In this document: positions 51,266 through 60,575 of the stretch, in pieces
Numbering within the stretch: position 1 is the stretch's first letter
Layout: every line of letters starts with the position of its first letter
Assembly: GCA_020353515.1 (NCBI GenBank)
Contig: CP070695.1
Coordinates: 3,708,277-3,772,276, forward strand
Direction: 5' to 3'
DNA from: Candidatus Heimdallarchaeota archaeon
GTDB taxonomy: Archaea > Asgardarchaeota > Heimdallarchaeia > Hodarchaeales > Hodarchaeaceae
Length of the DNA stretch: 64,000 nt
Made by a program: the position numbers and the translations under genes
The notes under the pieces: model-generated
Database searches by the model: none
What the model was told of the DNA's origin: nothing
Seen by the model: only the letters and a program-made list of their open reading frames with translations

Positions 51266-52045
51266 TTAGTTATTATCTTCTGAATTTGGGCGATTTTCAA
51301 ATCTATTTGGGGTTTTTAGGGCATAGGTACAAGAGGTTTGTAAGAAGCACTCTAAACACATTGGATTGTTTTTTTGGCAATAATTCTGGCCATGAACCAC
51401 TACTAAGGCATGAAATCGGCCTAATACTTCAAAATTTTTCTCCAGCACTTTAATTATTTCTTCTTGAATAATCTCGTATTTTTTTCTTAAATAATCTATA
51501 TCCCCGTAGATTCGAGCTAAGAAACGTCTAGTATATGTCCCAACAATCGGTACAGGTTGCTGAAAACAATACACTAAAATCGAATCGGCTGTCTCTTTTC
51601 CAACACCTTTACATGCTAGTAATTCTTCACGAGAGGGTGTATGTTCATTAAGAATACAAGTTGAAAGTAAATTACTTAAGGATTTAAGGTAAATTGATTT
51701 TTGTATATAGAAACCAGCGGGTTTAATAAGTTCTTCAAGGTCTTCTTTTTCTATTTTCTGCAGTTCTTCAAAAGAGAACACATTAGCTCGTTTTAAATTA
51801 GCGATTGCTTTGTTTACATTTCTCCAATTAGTGTTCTGAACTAAAATTGTCCCGACTGCTACTTCATAAGTTTCTAAAGTGCTTTTTTCACCCTTAATCC
51901 AAAGCTCCCACGTTTCTGCATGGGGATCAAGTCGAATGTAATAGTCCTTTAGCTGTTCATGGACTTTGGAGATCAAATTTCGGCAGCACCTTGATAAAAC
52001 AAACTCTTTTGAATTTATTATCAATTTAATTCTAAAATTCCTCAT
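51266..52045 (-). CDS. Endonuclease III-related HhH protein (COG2231 type) lacking the catalytic Asp
   Basis: 259 residues. ILVQNTNWRNVNKAI (about 67-81) and the helix-hairpin-helix CKGVGKETADSILVY (145-159) match COG2231 proteins, relatives of Nth and of Helicobacter MagIII. The [4Fe-4S] cysteines are intact at 223, 230, 233 and 239 (C-x6-C-x2-C-x5-C). But the segment PIVGTYTRRFLARIYG has Gly169 where HhH-GPD glycosylases carry the essential Asp (VDTH in Nth, VVDAYTRR in this subgroup). It may bind damaged DNA without cutting, or use another residue. Convergent with the acyl-CoA ligase. Confidence 0.8.
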   Translation of the reverse strand: MRNFRIKLIINSKEFVLSRCCRNLISKVHEQLKDYYIRLDPHAETWELWIKGEKSTLETYEVAVGTILVQNTNWRNVNKAIANLKRANVFSFEELQKIEKEDLEELIKPAGFYIQKSIYLKSLSNLLSTCILNEHTPSREELLACKGVGKETADSILVYCFQQPVPIVGTYTRRFLARIYGDIDYLRKKYEIIQEEIIKVLEKNFEVLGRFHALVVVHGQNYCQKNNPMCLECFLQTSCTYALKTPNRFENRPNSEDNN

Positions 52046-52306
52046 TCAAAAGAAAAACTTTCTTCTTCATCCATCAACATTTAGGATTCTGTTGAGACAA
52101 GATGAGATTCTAATTATTTTTTTAAAAGCTTTAGTGCCTCAGGGTATGTTGTAAGGTTTGTCTCCACTCGTAATGAAAATTATTCTAGAAAATAAAAATA
52201 CTAGGTAAAATGTTAATAATATCGGGTTGTAATTATAAATTAATGGTAATTTCGGAGGTATTCTCTAGAATATTTTTTATATCTGCCCTTTTAGAAACTA
52301 TCTTGT

Positions 52307-52720
52307 ATGAAAACTCACGGAATAGACCTTAGAATGGAAGATCTAGCATGGCAGACAATGATAGTAAGTCTATTCCGGCAAACCGAAAGACAAACCCTTA
52401 ACCTTATTCTGTCTATAGTTGGGGTTACGACTCCTGAAGACGCGACAACATTAATTAATAACATTTTTCGTTTAGTTAGAAAAAGTATTATCTATATTCC
52501 AGAAGCTAGACTTAAAATCATTCATGATGCTCCTGAAATGGTTGATGTATATTTAATCAAAGCTTTTGATGAAGCTATGAAGGAACTGGCTCAAGAATTA
52601 GATGAATTACGAGGAAAAGTGGCTCATAGCTCTAAAATGAAACAGATACCCCAGAAAGTTTTAATTGATCTTGAGAATTATGCCTCAGGTAAGTACATTG
52701 AGAGATTTCACTTCAAATGA
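52307..52720 (+). CDS. Small helical protein of unknown function
   Basis: 137 residues, almost wholly helical with charged and hydrophobic residues alternating (LINNIFRLVRKS, AFDEAMKELAQELDELRGKVAHS), no membrane segment and no recognised family. ATG at 52307 lies about 35 bases after a TTTTTTATAT-like TATA sequence near 52271. Monocistronic; preceded by 261 bases and followed by 130 bases without other genes. Confidence 0.55.
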   Translation: MKTHGIDLRMEDLAWQTMIVSLFRQTERQTLNLILSIVGVTTPEDATTLINNIFRLVRKSIIYIPEARLKIIHDAPEMVDVYLIKAFDEAMKELAQELDELRGKVAHSSKMKQIPQKVLIDLENYASGKYIERFHFK

Positions 52721-52850
52721 ACAAGTTTTTTGAATTACAATCCACTTTGAACAATTAACAGAAGCCTGTTTGGTTAGAGATCTTTATTAAGGATTTATAC
52801 CCATAGTCTATATCCCAAAACTGAATTGAATGGATCAGGGTGAAGAAAAA

Positions 52851-53489
52851 ATGGGTATTTTTGACCGAGATAAGTTTGGTATTCAACAAAGACACCGGCG
52901 GTTACTTTCAGCACAAGAAGCTTATCACGTGAAAGATGTAGATACGGACCAGGATCTATTATGGATAAAGCGTGACAGATTTGGTCGTAAAACACATATG
53001 CACGTGTTTCCAGGTGACCCCAAATCCGCTCCAGAGATTATGACCATAAAAGACCTCTCATCATTTGATGCTTGGGCAAGTTTTGATATTCTTGACAATG
53101 AAACAAATCAAAATCTGGGCCGAGCTAAACGGAATTTTTGGTCAAGTATTTTCAGAGAAAATTGGACAATATGGGATGGATCTGGAAAGGTAGTAGGGAA
53201 AGTAAAGGCAAGAAGTCTACTAATCAGTCTTATGAGGAATACACGGTGGTTATTTGGCTGGATTCCCATTATTGGCTGGCTAGTTGAAGGATTTGCGTGG
53301 TTAATTCGCTTACAATTTGATATTTATCTCATTCGAGACGATACAGAAGTGAAAGTAGGCGAATTCAATCGAAGAATGACTATTGGAGACAAGTATGTAC
53401 TGGACATGACTGCAGATATTGAACGAACATTTAATCGAAAATTCGCTGTTGCTTTAGCAGTCCTACTTGACTCTGCTGAACAAAGATAA
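52851..53489 (+). CDS. LURP-one-related/scramblase-fold (Tubby-like) protein
   Basis: 212 residues from the ATG at 52851, favoured over the ATG at 52830 because GGTGA lies 8 bases upstream of it. The product has the Tubby-like beta-barrel order (LWIKRDRFGRKTHMHVFP, GRAKRNFWSSIFRENWTIWD, VGEFNRRMTIGDKYVLDM) and ends in ADIERTFNRKFAVALAVLLDS, matching the long C-terminal helix of LURP-one and phospholipid scramblase proteins. The 130s-150s (WLFGWIPIIGWLVEGFAWL) are hydrophobic and may touch membrane. A eukaryote-like fold also found in bacteria; function unknown. Confidence 0.8.
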   Translation: MGIFDRDKFGIQQRHRRLLSAQEAYHVKDVDTDQDLLWIKRDRFGRKTHMHVFPGDPKSAPEIMTIKDLSSFDAWASFDILDNETNQNLGRAKRNFWSSIFRENWTIWDGSGKVVGKVKARSLLISLMRNTRWLFGWIPIIGWLVEGFAWLIRLQFDIYLIRDDTEVKVGEFNRRMTIGDKYVLDMTADIERTFNRKFAVALAVLLDSAEQR

Positions 53490-53628
53490 GCTTAACAAAA
53501 TACGATAACCGTGGAATCTTTTCTATATAGTGGGCAATCTTTTCTGACGATCAACATTTAAAGGGTGTACATTTACGAAAAAACTTAGACTTTTGTCCTT
53601 ATAAAAAACCTACGGAGACAAATGAAGA

Positions 53629-54444
53629 ATGTTGGAAGGATTAATCGTCAGTATCGGAGTTTTCATTCTATTAGGGGTTGTGACATATATTGGGGCATGG
53701 TATACGGCGAAATCAGACTCACCCCGTGCCCTAATTGGTGTATACATTTTATTTTTAACTCTAGCTCAGTTCTTTGCTGCTAAAATTGCAGAATTTGATC
53801 TAGGTCTGGATAATATACCTTTATTTGGGCCTTTATTTACAGATCTGGGAATTCTTCCTATTTATGCACCCGTAGGAGTAATTGTATTTCCATTTACCCT
53901 ACAAATTACAGATATGGTAAACGAGAGATTTGGGAGAAAAGCAGTCTATGAAATGATCTGGATTGCCCTAATTAGTCAAATAATCATGGTTATTCTGTTG
54001 ATGTTGGCTGGATACCTTCCTGCTGCTGGAGATGATCCTTTAATTCCGTTCTCGATTGTCCCCGCGATAACATTAGCTTCTTGGATCAGCTTTCTTATTA
54101 GTGAACGATTTGATGCATGGATCTATGATAGAATTCGTTCATGGATCAAAACGCGAACGGATGAAGGAAGAGAGTGGTGGAGATATCTCTGGATAAGAAA
54201 CGTCTTTAGTGACATCTTAAGTCTCGGATTAGATTCTATCCTCTTTATCCCGTTAGCTTTTCTCATTTTCCCCTCCATTCAGAAGATTTTTGATACCTCA
54301 ATTGAAGTTATTAGCATTGATTTCATGTTTACTCTCATTTCTGGACAATTGATAACTAAATGGTTCCTTGGGTTAATCGACACACCTTATATGTATTTAA
54401 CACGTTGGATTTATGAGAGAAAAGGCCCTATTAATGTCAAATAG
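53629..54444 (+). CDS. VUT/YhhQ-family transporter (queuosine/archaeosine precursor uptake)
   Basis: 271 residues, about six membrane helices. Diagnostic segments of the VUT family (PF02592): FPFTLQITDMVNERFGRKAVYEMIW (about 87-110) and WIRNVFSDILSLGLDSILFIPLAF (about 189-212). YhhQ imports preQ0/preQ1-type precursors for queuosine; in archaea the likely use is archaeosine. A CGGAG site lies about 13 bases before the ATG. Faces the methyltransferase gene tail to tail with 28 bases between. Confidence 0.87.
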   Translation: MLEGLIVSIGVFILLGVVTYIGAWYTAKSDSPRALIGVYILFLTLAQFFAAKIAEFDLGLDNIPLFGPLFTDLGILPIYAPVGVIVFPFTLQITDMVNERFGRKAVYEMIWIALISQIIMVILLMLAGYLPAAGDDPLIPFSIVPAITLASWISFLISERFDAWIYDRIRSWIKTRTDEGREWWRYLWIRNVFSDILSLGLDSILFIPLAFLIFPSIQKIFDTSIEVISIDFMFTLISGQLITKWFLGLIDTPYMYLTRWIYERKGPINVK

Positions 54445-54472
54445 TTAAATAATAATAAGACTGCTTTTCCCC

Positions 54473-56641
54473 TTAAATCGATACCAAACTCTCCAGAGCG
54501 TTGATAATGGGTAGAGATCTTCCTTTGTACATCACATTTGGGTAATATTGTGAATAATACTTCAGTCCCACTCCAAATGTAACAACTAAACGATCTTCAT
54601 CTGATAAAGATCCTGTCTCCCCAGTTAAAGAGCCGATTTTTCTTGTTTGGCTAGATTTTATCTTAGGGATTAGAGTGTTCCATTCAATAGTTTCTGGGTC
54701 TTTCCGACGTTTTCTACATACGAAAATAATATCAAATTCAATACTTTTTTTCCCTCGGATCTGAGTACTGGTTTCCATTTCAGCACGAACAGGATAGACC
54801 GCTGCAATATAAAATTCATTATCTAAAAGGCTTTCTATTATGGAAGACCAGGCTTTCAACTGTTTATGATGGAAAGTAAACACCAACAGTCCTTCTACTT
54901 TCAACACACGATGAATTTCTGCAAAAACGGTTTTCAGTCCGCGTTGGTAATCCTTTTCGGTTTTTCCAAGTTTAGGGTTTTTCACAATTTCTGCTTTCTT
55001 CGGAGATAATGGTGGCTTGAACCATGGATACGAATCTTCAAGACCAAGACGTAACCATATGTAATAAAAATCTGATAACTCTGCATATTGAACATTATCA
55101 TAGTAAGGAGGATCTGTTATCACTAAATCCACACTATTATCAGGTATCTGGATCTCATGGGAGGAATGACAATATAAATAAATACTTCCTGATGGTTTTT
55201 GAATTAGCTCTGAATAGGAAGAAACCACTCTTCCAGTAATTGAACGTGTCATAGATTGGCGTTTAGTTTTCCCCTCTTCAGTAATATAATATTCATATGG
55301 ATTCTGACAAAACTCCTTTATTCGTATAGTTTTAGCAAAGAAGTTCTTGAAGGTACCTGTTCCATATTTCGCTGTTCCAAAAACATTATTCTCAACTGGA
55401 TTCAGTGTAGCAGGAAAAGCATGTTTGCGAAATAAGTTGTAGATATAATGGTTCTTTCGATGATACTCACATAGGAGGTTATTGTACTCCAGAGCTGTTG
55501 AAAACGTAATAAGGAAGAATTCTCTAATGTTCTGATCTTGAATTTGTAGAATCTCTTTCAGTATTTTTCCAAGGGCTAATAGTTGTCTAGCATTAAACAT
55601 ATCTGTAAAATAGAGAATTCTATGATTTAGTAATTCCTGAGTTTTTGCTCCCAATGGAATGGGTTGATTAGGAAGAGGTAACAGCTCTCGAATTGATTCC
55701 AATTCTTGATAAGCCTTTTGGTAGAGTTCATGATCTTTGGAATCAGCTCGTTTATAATCCCGCGTTTTACAATTAGGACAAAAATACTCTAACGCATACA
55801 ACTTTTCGATAGGTCTTCCTTGTTTAGTACTAGTTTCAACAATCTTAGCTGAATACTCACATTGCGGACAATAAAATTTTCCTCGCTTAACAATATAAGA
55901 AGATGAATCAAAAGCATAACTGCACTCAGGACATTGCAGATTCTTTTTCTTTATCGGATCCTGAAAAATAGTATTACATTGAGGGCATAGAAAGTATCCT
56001 AAACTGGAATCACTACGGCCATATGCAAACAAGTAACTTCTAAAAAGAGATAAGGTATCTGAACACTGTTCACATCGAATCTCTTTCACCCAGAAAAAAT
56101 ACATGACGTCTGCATAGTGTAAACAATGTTCACACTGCGTTTTATAGTATCTAGCGAGTTCTGAACTTATTTTGGAAGAGAGTTTCTTAAATTCACCCTG
56201 AAGGTTGTTGATATTAACATCTTCTAACTCTTTTTTTACTGTAAACCAAGCAACAGGATTCAAATCCCCTCCAATTACTCCCCCAAACCCTAAACGAATA
56301 GCTTCAACAATAGTTGTACCCCCACCCATAAATGGATCCAATACAACGAGATCGTGAAAACTGTACTCTTCTAGATAAATGTCCCAAAAATCCTTCTCTG
56401 ATAGTACTCTATGATTAGGTTGAATAGATTCATCTTTCAATTTGTTTAATGAAGAAGAAAGTGATGCATAAATAAGAATGGATCTAAATACTGAACCTAA
56501 GCGGCGAGCAAACCATTTATGAAGAGTAAGAACAGGACGATAATATCTTTTTGCATTACTTTCTTTATACGCTATCTCACTAACTTTTGAGAAAGGGAAA
56601 TAAGTTTCTATAGCTCTTTCTGGTACTTTTTTTTGCTCCAT
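54473..56641 (-). CDS. COG1743/DUF1156-like adenine-specific DNA methyltransferase with zinc ribbons (copy B)
   Basis: 722 residues. DUF1156-like N-terminus (YYRPVLTLHKWFARRLGSVFRSIL, about 32-55), motif I DPFMGGGTTIVEA (about 100-112) next to GGDLNPVAWFTVKKEL, then six CxxC pairs (CEHC, CEQC, CPQC, CPEC, CPQC, CPNC; three zinc ribbons), and the catalytic DPPYYDNVQYAELSDFYY (about 508-525). Motif I before motif IV, with a zinc-ribbon insert, is the COG1743 arrangement. Its relative is encoded at 58434. Probably an orphan modification enzyme or part of a defence locus; no ATPase (DUF499) or helicase partner is adjacent. Confidence 0.85.
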   Translation of the reverse strand: MEQKKVPERAIETYFPFSKVSEIAYKESNAKRYYRPVLTLHKWFARRLGSVFRSILIYASLSSSLNKLKDESIQPNHRVLSEKDFWDIYLEEYSFHDLVVLDPFMGGGTTIVEAIRLGFGGVIGGDLNPVAWFTVKKELEDVNINNLQGEFKKLSSKISSELARYYKTQCEHCLHYADVMYFFWVKEIRCEQCSDTLSLFRSYLFAYGRSDSSLGYFLCPQCNTIFQDPIKKKNLQCPECSYAFDSSSYIVKRGKFYCPQCEYSAKIVETSTKQGRPIEKLYALEYFCPNCKTRDYKRADSKDHELYQKAYQELESIRELLPLPNQPIPLGAKTQELLNHRILYFTDMFNARQLLALGKILKEILQIQDQNIREFFLITFSTALEYNNLLCEYHRKNHYIYNLFRKHAFPATLNPVENNVFGTAKYGTGTFKNFFAKTIRIKEFCQNPYEYYITEEGKTKRQSMTRSITGRVVSSYSELIQKPSGSIYLYCHSSHEIQIPDNSVDLVITDPPYYDNVQYAELSDFYYIWLRLGLEDSYPWFKPPLSPKKAEIVKNPKLGKTEKDYQRGLKTVFAEIHRVLKVEGLLVFTFHHKQLKAWSSIIESLLDNEFYIAAVYPVRAEMETSTQIRGKKSIEFDIIFVCRKRRKDPETIEWNTLIPKIKSSQTRKIGSLTGETGSLSDEDRLVVTFGVGLKYYSQYYPNVMYKGRSLPIINALESLVSI

Positions 56642-56669
56642 ACTTTTATTCCATCAATCATAATTGTTC

Positions 56670-57689
56670 TTATAGATAAAGCGCGATGAAAAAATCACCC
56701 AATAATGTGAATATTATAAAAATAACAGCCGAGAAGATCGCTGATATTGGTGTTGTGATTACCCAACTTATCCCTATTTCTTTGAGGCTATCTTTGTCCA
56801 TTTTCTCTTTATTGACGAAACCCACACCAATGAATGCTGCAACTAGGATATGGGATCCAGACAATGGCATCCCCATTAGTGTTCCGAAAAACATAATTAA
56901 GGATACAGAGACACTCGCAGCTAGCGCAGATGTAGGACTAAGGGCAACAATGTCACTAGATAGCTTTTTGACTACTCTTCTCCCAAGTAGGATAACACCA
57001 ATACACATTCCTAAACCCCCCGCGACAAGAGCGTAGATCAGCCCCATTCCACTAGAAAATTCATCAAGGGCCATCAATGGGCCAATCGCTTTTGCTACGT
57101 CATTTCCACTACGAGAAAATACTGAAAATAGCAAAAAGAGAGCCAATGCATAAGAGGCGATCTTTTCTTGCCGTTCATAATCAGAATAGCCAGTGGTTTT
57201 TATAGATTGACGAAATCTCATTATTAACCAGTAAAAGAAATATCCTCCAATCAAACCAATAACAGGACTAACTACCCAACTGGCAACGACTTCGAATAAC
57301 GTATTAAAATTTATTTGGTTCAGAAAATCCCAGCCATATCGCACTATAATAACTCCTAATACGCTACCAATAACTGATTGGGTGGAGCTAATTGGAACTC
57401 CTTTTATTGATACAATAAAAAGCCAAAGGGCCATTGAGATTAAGATTACAAATATCATATCTAATTCTAATGGCGCGGTGGATATTCCTTTTCCTACGGT
57501 CTTAGACACGGACTCTCCTAGAAAGAAAACGCCAATGAAATTAAAAATACCACCAATAATGACAGCAACACTCAGCGAAAGTAACCCAGCACCAACCGCT
57601 GGAGTCATAGTTTCATCATTAGCCCCAATAGTGAATGCGACGACAAAACCAAGGAGAAGAGCAGCACCTAATATAATGGGCTCGGCCAA
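56670..57689 (-). CDS. PiT family inorganic phosphate transporter
   Basis: 339 residues, about ten membrane helices. Both PiT repeats are visible: GANDETMTPAVGAG near residue 22 and SRSGNDVAKAIGPL near 190, plus PISSTQSVIGSVLG (about 101-114) and PLSGSHILVAAFIG near the C-terminus. It imports phosphate with a cation across the cytoplasmic membrane. It follows a DUF47/PhoU-like gene by 21 bases, the usual pairing. Unusually, the pair is flanked on both sides by COG1743-type DNA methyltransferases on the same strand. Confidence 0.93.
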   Translation of the reverse strand: MAEPIILGAALLLGFVVAFTIGANDETMTPAVGAGLLSLSVAVIIGGIFNFIGVFFLGESVSKTVGKGISTAPLELDMIFVILISMALWLFIVSIKGVPISSTQSVIGSVLGVIIVRYGWDFLNQINFNTLFEVVASWVVSPVIGLIGGYFFYWLIMRFRQSIKTTGYSDYERQEKIASYALALFLLFSVFSRSGNDVAKAIGPLMALDEFSSGMGLIYALVAGGLGMCIGVILLGRRVVKKLSSDIVALSPTSALAASVSVSLIMFFGTLMGMPLSGSHILVAAFIGVGFVNKEKMDKDSLKEIGISWVITTPISAIFSAVIFIIFTLLGDFFIALYL

Positions 57690-57710
57690 TGTTTTTCACC
57701 CATGATCAAT

Positions 57711-58373
57711 CTAACTATGTTTTGCTATGAGCACCTTTAAGTAATCAGTGCCTTGCTCTGCTTCAATACTAATGCGAGTAGTAGCGTTGAGGACTCGACT
57801 CGTACCTCTCGGAAGTTCGTCATTCACTATCTTTTCTGAGATAATATAAAATAGGTCTCTAACTTCATCCCTTTTCTCTTCTACTTTGCGCGCAAGCTTT
57901 GATGCTTTTTCAAAATCTTCGAAAAAGAACTTATTAGCTTCCACAAAGTCTTCTATAACATCTTCAGTCAAATCTATTATCCGATCCATTTCGGGTGGAA
58001 AATAACTCGCATCAATTTTCTTTATGCAGACTACGCGAACAGCTCTTTCAATACGATCTAATAGGTGATCCGCGTTCAACATCATAGTGTAACGTTCCTC
58101 AGTGATTTGGGGGAGATAGGTCTTCTTTCTAAAAATCGTTTCAAAGAAAACATCTTTTACTTTGTCCGCATCCCGTTCTAATTTAATTATTTCGTCTCTT
58201 AACGCAAGGCCTCGTTCATAATCTCCTCCTCTCCAAGCTTTTAACGCTTTTTCGAATTTATCATAAGCTTCTTCTATAGACTCAACAAGCTTGATAAACA
58301 GTTCTGTTCCTTTTTTATGGATATCTTTATCCCTTAATAACTGTCCAAAGTATTCTCCAGTCATGGAATTCAC
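57711..58373 (-). CDS. DUF47/PhoU-like phosphate transport regulator
   Basis: 220 residues, all helical, with the DUF47 (TIGR00153) pattern: LRDEIIKLERDADKVKD (about 62-78), LNADHLLDRIERAVRV (about 104-119) and a C-terminal half with KVEEKRDEVRDLFY. Such proteins bind metal clusters and regulate PiT transport. ATG at 58373 or an in-frame ATG three codons later. Upstream partner of the PiT gene. Confidence 0.9.
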   Translation of the reverse strand: MNSMTGEYFGQLLRDKDIHKKGTELFIKLVESIEEAYDKFEKALKAWRGGDYERGLALRDEIIKLERDADKVKDVFFETIFRKKTYLPQITEERYTMMLNADHLLDRIERAVRVVCIKKIDASYFPPEMDRIIDLTEDVIEDFVEANKFFFEDFEKASKLARKVEEKRDEVRDLFYIISEKIVNDELPRGTSRVLNATTRISIEAEQGTDYLKVLIAKHS

Positions 58374-58433
58374 TTCTATAGATTTTATATCCTTCTTGTA
58401 AAAAATATTCTTTTAATATAGGTATAAACTCTC

Positions 58434-60542
58434 TTAATTAGAAACAATATTTATATTTTTTAGATGATTGAAGAACTTTGATAAGATTTTTTCTAAATCA
58501 ATCGGGGGTTTTTGAGAATAGATTATTGAGATCTTGGGTAGAAAATCTGCAAAAATTTCTTCCCAAGCTGCTACATTCAAATCTTTTCTTGTAGAAGTCG
58601 AATAAGTTTCAATACTCTTTTCTATCTGCGACTCTAGGGACTCCCAACTCATTAATTTCTTTGTTGAGATTACTTCAGATGTTTTTCGACAAACCAGAAT
58701 GATGTCAAAATTTCTTCCTTTAACAGGTCTAGCACCGAATTCACTCCTTACAGGAAACGCTGCTGTTATCAAAAATTGACTATTTTGTAGTGCGTCGAGA
58801 ATCATCACCCACGCGGTTACGTTAGAATGGTGAAATGTAAAAACCAGAGGAGCATGTGATTTTAATACCGTATAGCATTCTTGAAATACTTTGGTAATTT
58901 TATTGAGGAAATTCTCCTTTTCTTGAGATGTACTTACTTCTTGATCTATATGAATTAGATCTGATCGAAATGCAGGATATTGAGAGGCTAAGGCTTGTTT
59001 TAACCAAACAAAAAAGAAATTTGCTAGTTCATTATACTGTATAAAATCAAAATACGGTGGATCTGTCACCACAATATCAACAGACTCTGGTGGAATACCA
59101 AAAGCTTGAAGATCCTCTGATGTGTCGTTTATGAGTAATGTATCAGCGTTTTCTTTTGCTATTAATGTTTGAAAACTATCAACAGAATTGGCTTCGATAC
59201 GATCTCCTTTGATAGGAATCCTGACTATCTGATCTTTTTTAATAGCAATTTCAAACGGGGATTTGCAATAGTATTTTGCTTTTTTTATCCTTTCAAGGTA
59301 AGTGATGAAGGTTCCATTCCCTTTTCTGCTTCCCCAAACGTTATTTTCCACATACATGGTTGGTACTAAAAATGATTGATAATTAAAGACATTAACGATT
59401 TGTTTCATCGTATAATTATAAGGACAGATCACAGTGTGAAATTCCAAGCTACTAGAAAACGCTGCTAAAAGGAATTCTTTTATATTTGAGTCTGAAACTT
59501 GTGCTATTTCCCCTAATAACAGACTTAGACTCAATAGTTGTCTTTTGTTAAAGAGGTCAGAAAAGCGTTTAAACCCATAATTTCGAAGATTTGAAATATT
59601 CTTCCCCCCTAGGGGTAATAATTCACGGGGAAATAGTAAATCATGTTTCTTTTTAGTAAATTCTTCTTTTATTTTCTCAAACTGATCTTTATCCTGTTTA
59701 TTAACTGTTTTATAATCACGCACGCCACATTTTTCACAATAGAATTCTATAGCTATTTGTCTTGAGGACAAAGAACTAGTAGGTTGTTGAAGCAGCTCTA
59801 TCAATTTGTATTCTTTCTGGCAACTGGTACAACTGAATTGTTTTAAACGACAATTCCCCAATTTTGGAATAAAGTCTTGAGAACACATGGGACATTTTGA
59901 TATCTCATCAAGCTTCTCCCATGTATGAAATAAATGGTCACATTGAGGACATATCACCATGGTAGCTGGACTTTTGCGTTGTTTCTTGCCAATGATGTAA
60001 TACTTGAATAGATCTTCCTGTGAATTACATGAAGGGCAAAGAATTGTACGAACCCAAAACACGTACATAATATCTGCATTTGGGGAGTTACATTCTGGAC
60101 ATACAGTATTATAATAGGATTTAATTTTTCTTCCAACGCTTTGAAAGATATTTTCAACCTCTTGATCAAAAACATTTTCATTGAATGGATCAAATTCTTT
60201 CTTTGTTGTAAACCACGCGATTGGATTTACATCAATTCCTACAGTTTTTATTCCAAGGCGATGAAACTCAATCAAGCTAGTTCCTCCGCCACAAAAGGGA
60301 TCTAAAGCGATTTTTCCCCGAAAATCATGGTTTTGATAGAAAGCTCCCTCTCCTGAATGGTTTGGATCGAATAGCTCATCTTGATAAAAATGTGCAAGGC
60401 CTATTGCCCGAAATGTTGTTCCAGGTCTTCGTGCCCATGATTTGTGTACTGAATAAATTGGCCGATAGAATTGTCGTCTCTGACTTTCCACTTTTGCCAG
60501 TGGTTGAATAGCAACAAGAGGAAATCGTTCTTCAATTGTCAA
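58434..60542 (-). CDS. COG1743/DUF1156-like adenine-specific DNA methyltransferase with zinc ribbons (copy A)
   Basis: 702 residues. N-terminal FYRPIYSVHKSWARRPGTTFRAIG (about 25-48), motif I DPFCGGGTSLIEF (about 87-99) with GIDVNPIAWFTTKKEF, six CxxC pairs (CPEC, CPSC, CPQC, CPMC, CTSC, CEKC), and catalytic DPPYFDFIQYNELANFFFVW (about 492-511). All active-site motifs are intact. TTG start at 60542. Paralogue of the 54473 gene with the same domain order. It follows an Eco57I-like methyltransferase by 33 bases on the same strand. Confidence 0.85.
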   Translation of the reverse strand: MTIEERFPLVAIQPLAKVESQRRQFYRPIYSVHKSWARRPGTTFRAIGLAHFYQDELFDPNHSGEGAFYQNHDFRGKIALDPFCGGGTSLIEFHRLGIKTVGIDVNPIAWFTTKKEFDPFNENVFDQEVENIFQSVGRKIKSYYNTVCPECNSPNADIMYVFWVRTILCPSCNSQEDLFKYYIIGKKQRKSPATMVICPQCDHLFHTWEKLDEISKCPMCSQDFIPKLGNCRLKQFSCTSCQKEYKLIELLQQPTSSLSSRQIAIEFYCEKCGVRDYKTVNKQDKDQFEKIKEEFTKKKHDLLFPRELLPLGGKNISNLRNYGFKRFSDLFNKRQLLSLSLLLGEIAQVSDSNIKEFLLAAFSSSLEFHTVICPYNYTMKQIVNVFNYQSFLVPTMYVENNVWGSRKGNGTFITYLERIKKAKYYCKSPFEIAIKKDQIVRIPIKGDRIEANSVDSFQTLIAKENADTLLINDTSEDLQAFGIPPESVDIVVTDPPYFDFIQYNELANFFFVWLKQALASQYPAFRSDLIHIDQEVSTSQEKENFLNKITKVFQECYTVLKSHAPLVFTFHHSNVTAWVMILDALQNSQFLITAAFPVRSEFGARPVKGRNFDIILVCRKTSEVISTKKLMSWESLESQIEKSIETYSTSTRKDLNVAAWEEIFADFLPKISIIYSQKPPIDLEKILSKFFNHLKNINIVSN

Positions 60543-60575
60543 AAAGACAACATCCTATTATCGTAACAAGAGTAT

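Noticed and set aside
53490..53628. Possible preQ1-type riboswitch before the VUT transporter gene
   Set aside because: An A-rich stretch and GGGTGT near 53560 recall a preQ1-I aptamer, but no pairing stem with the right loop order could be drawn, and the ribosome site is not sequestered.
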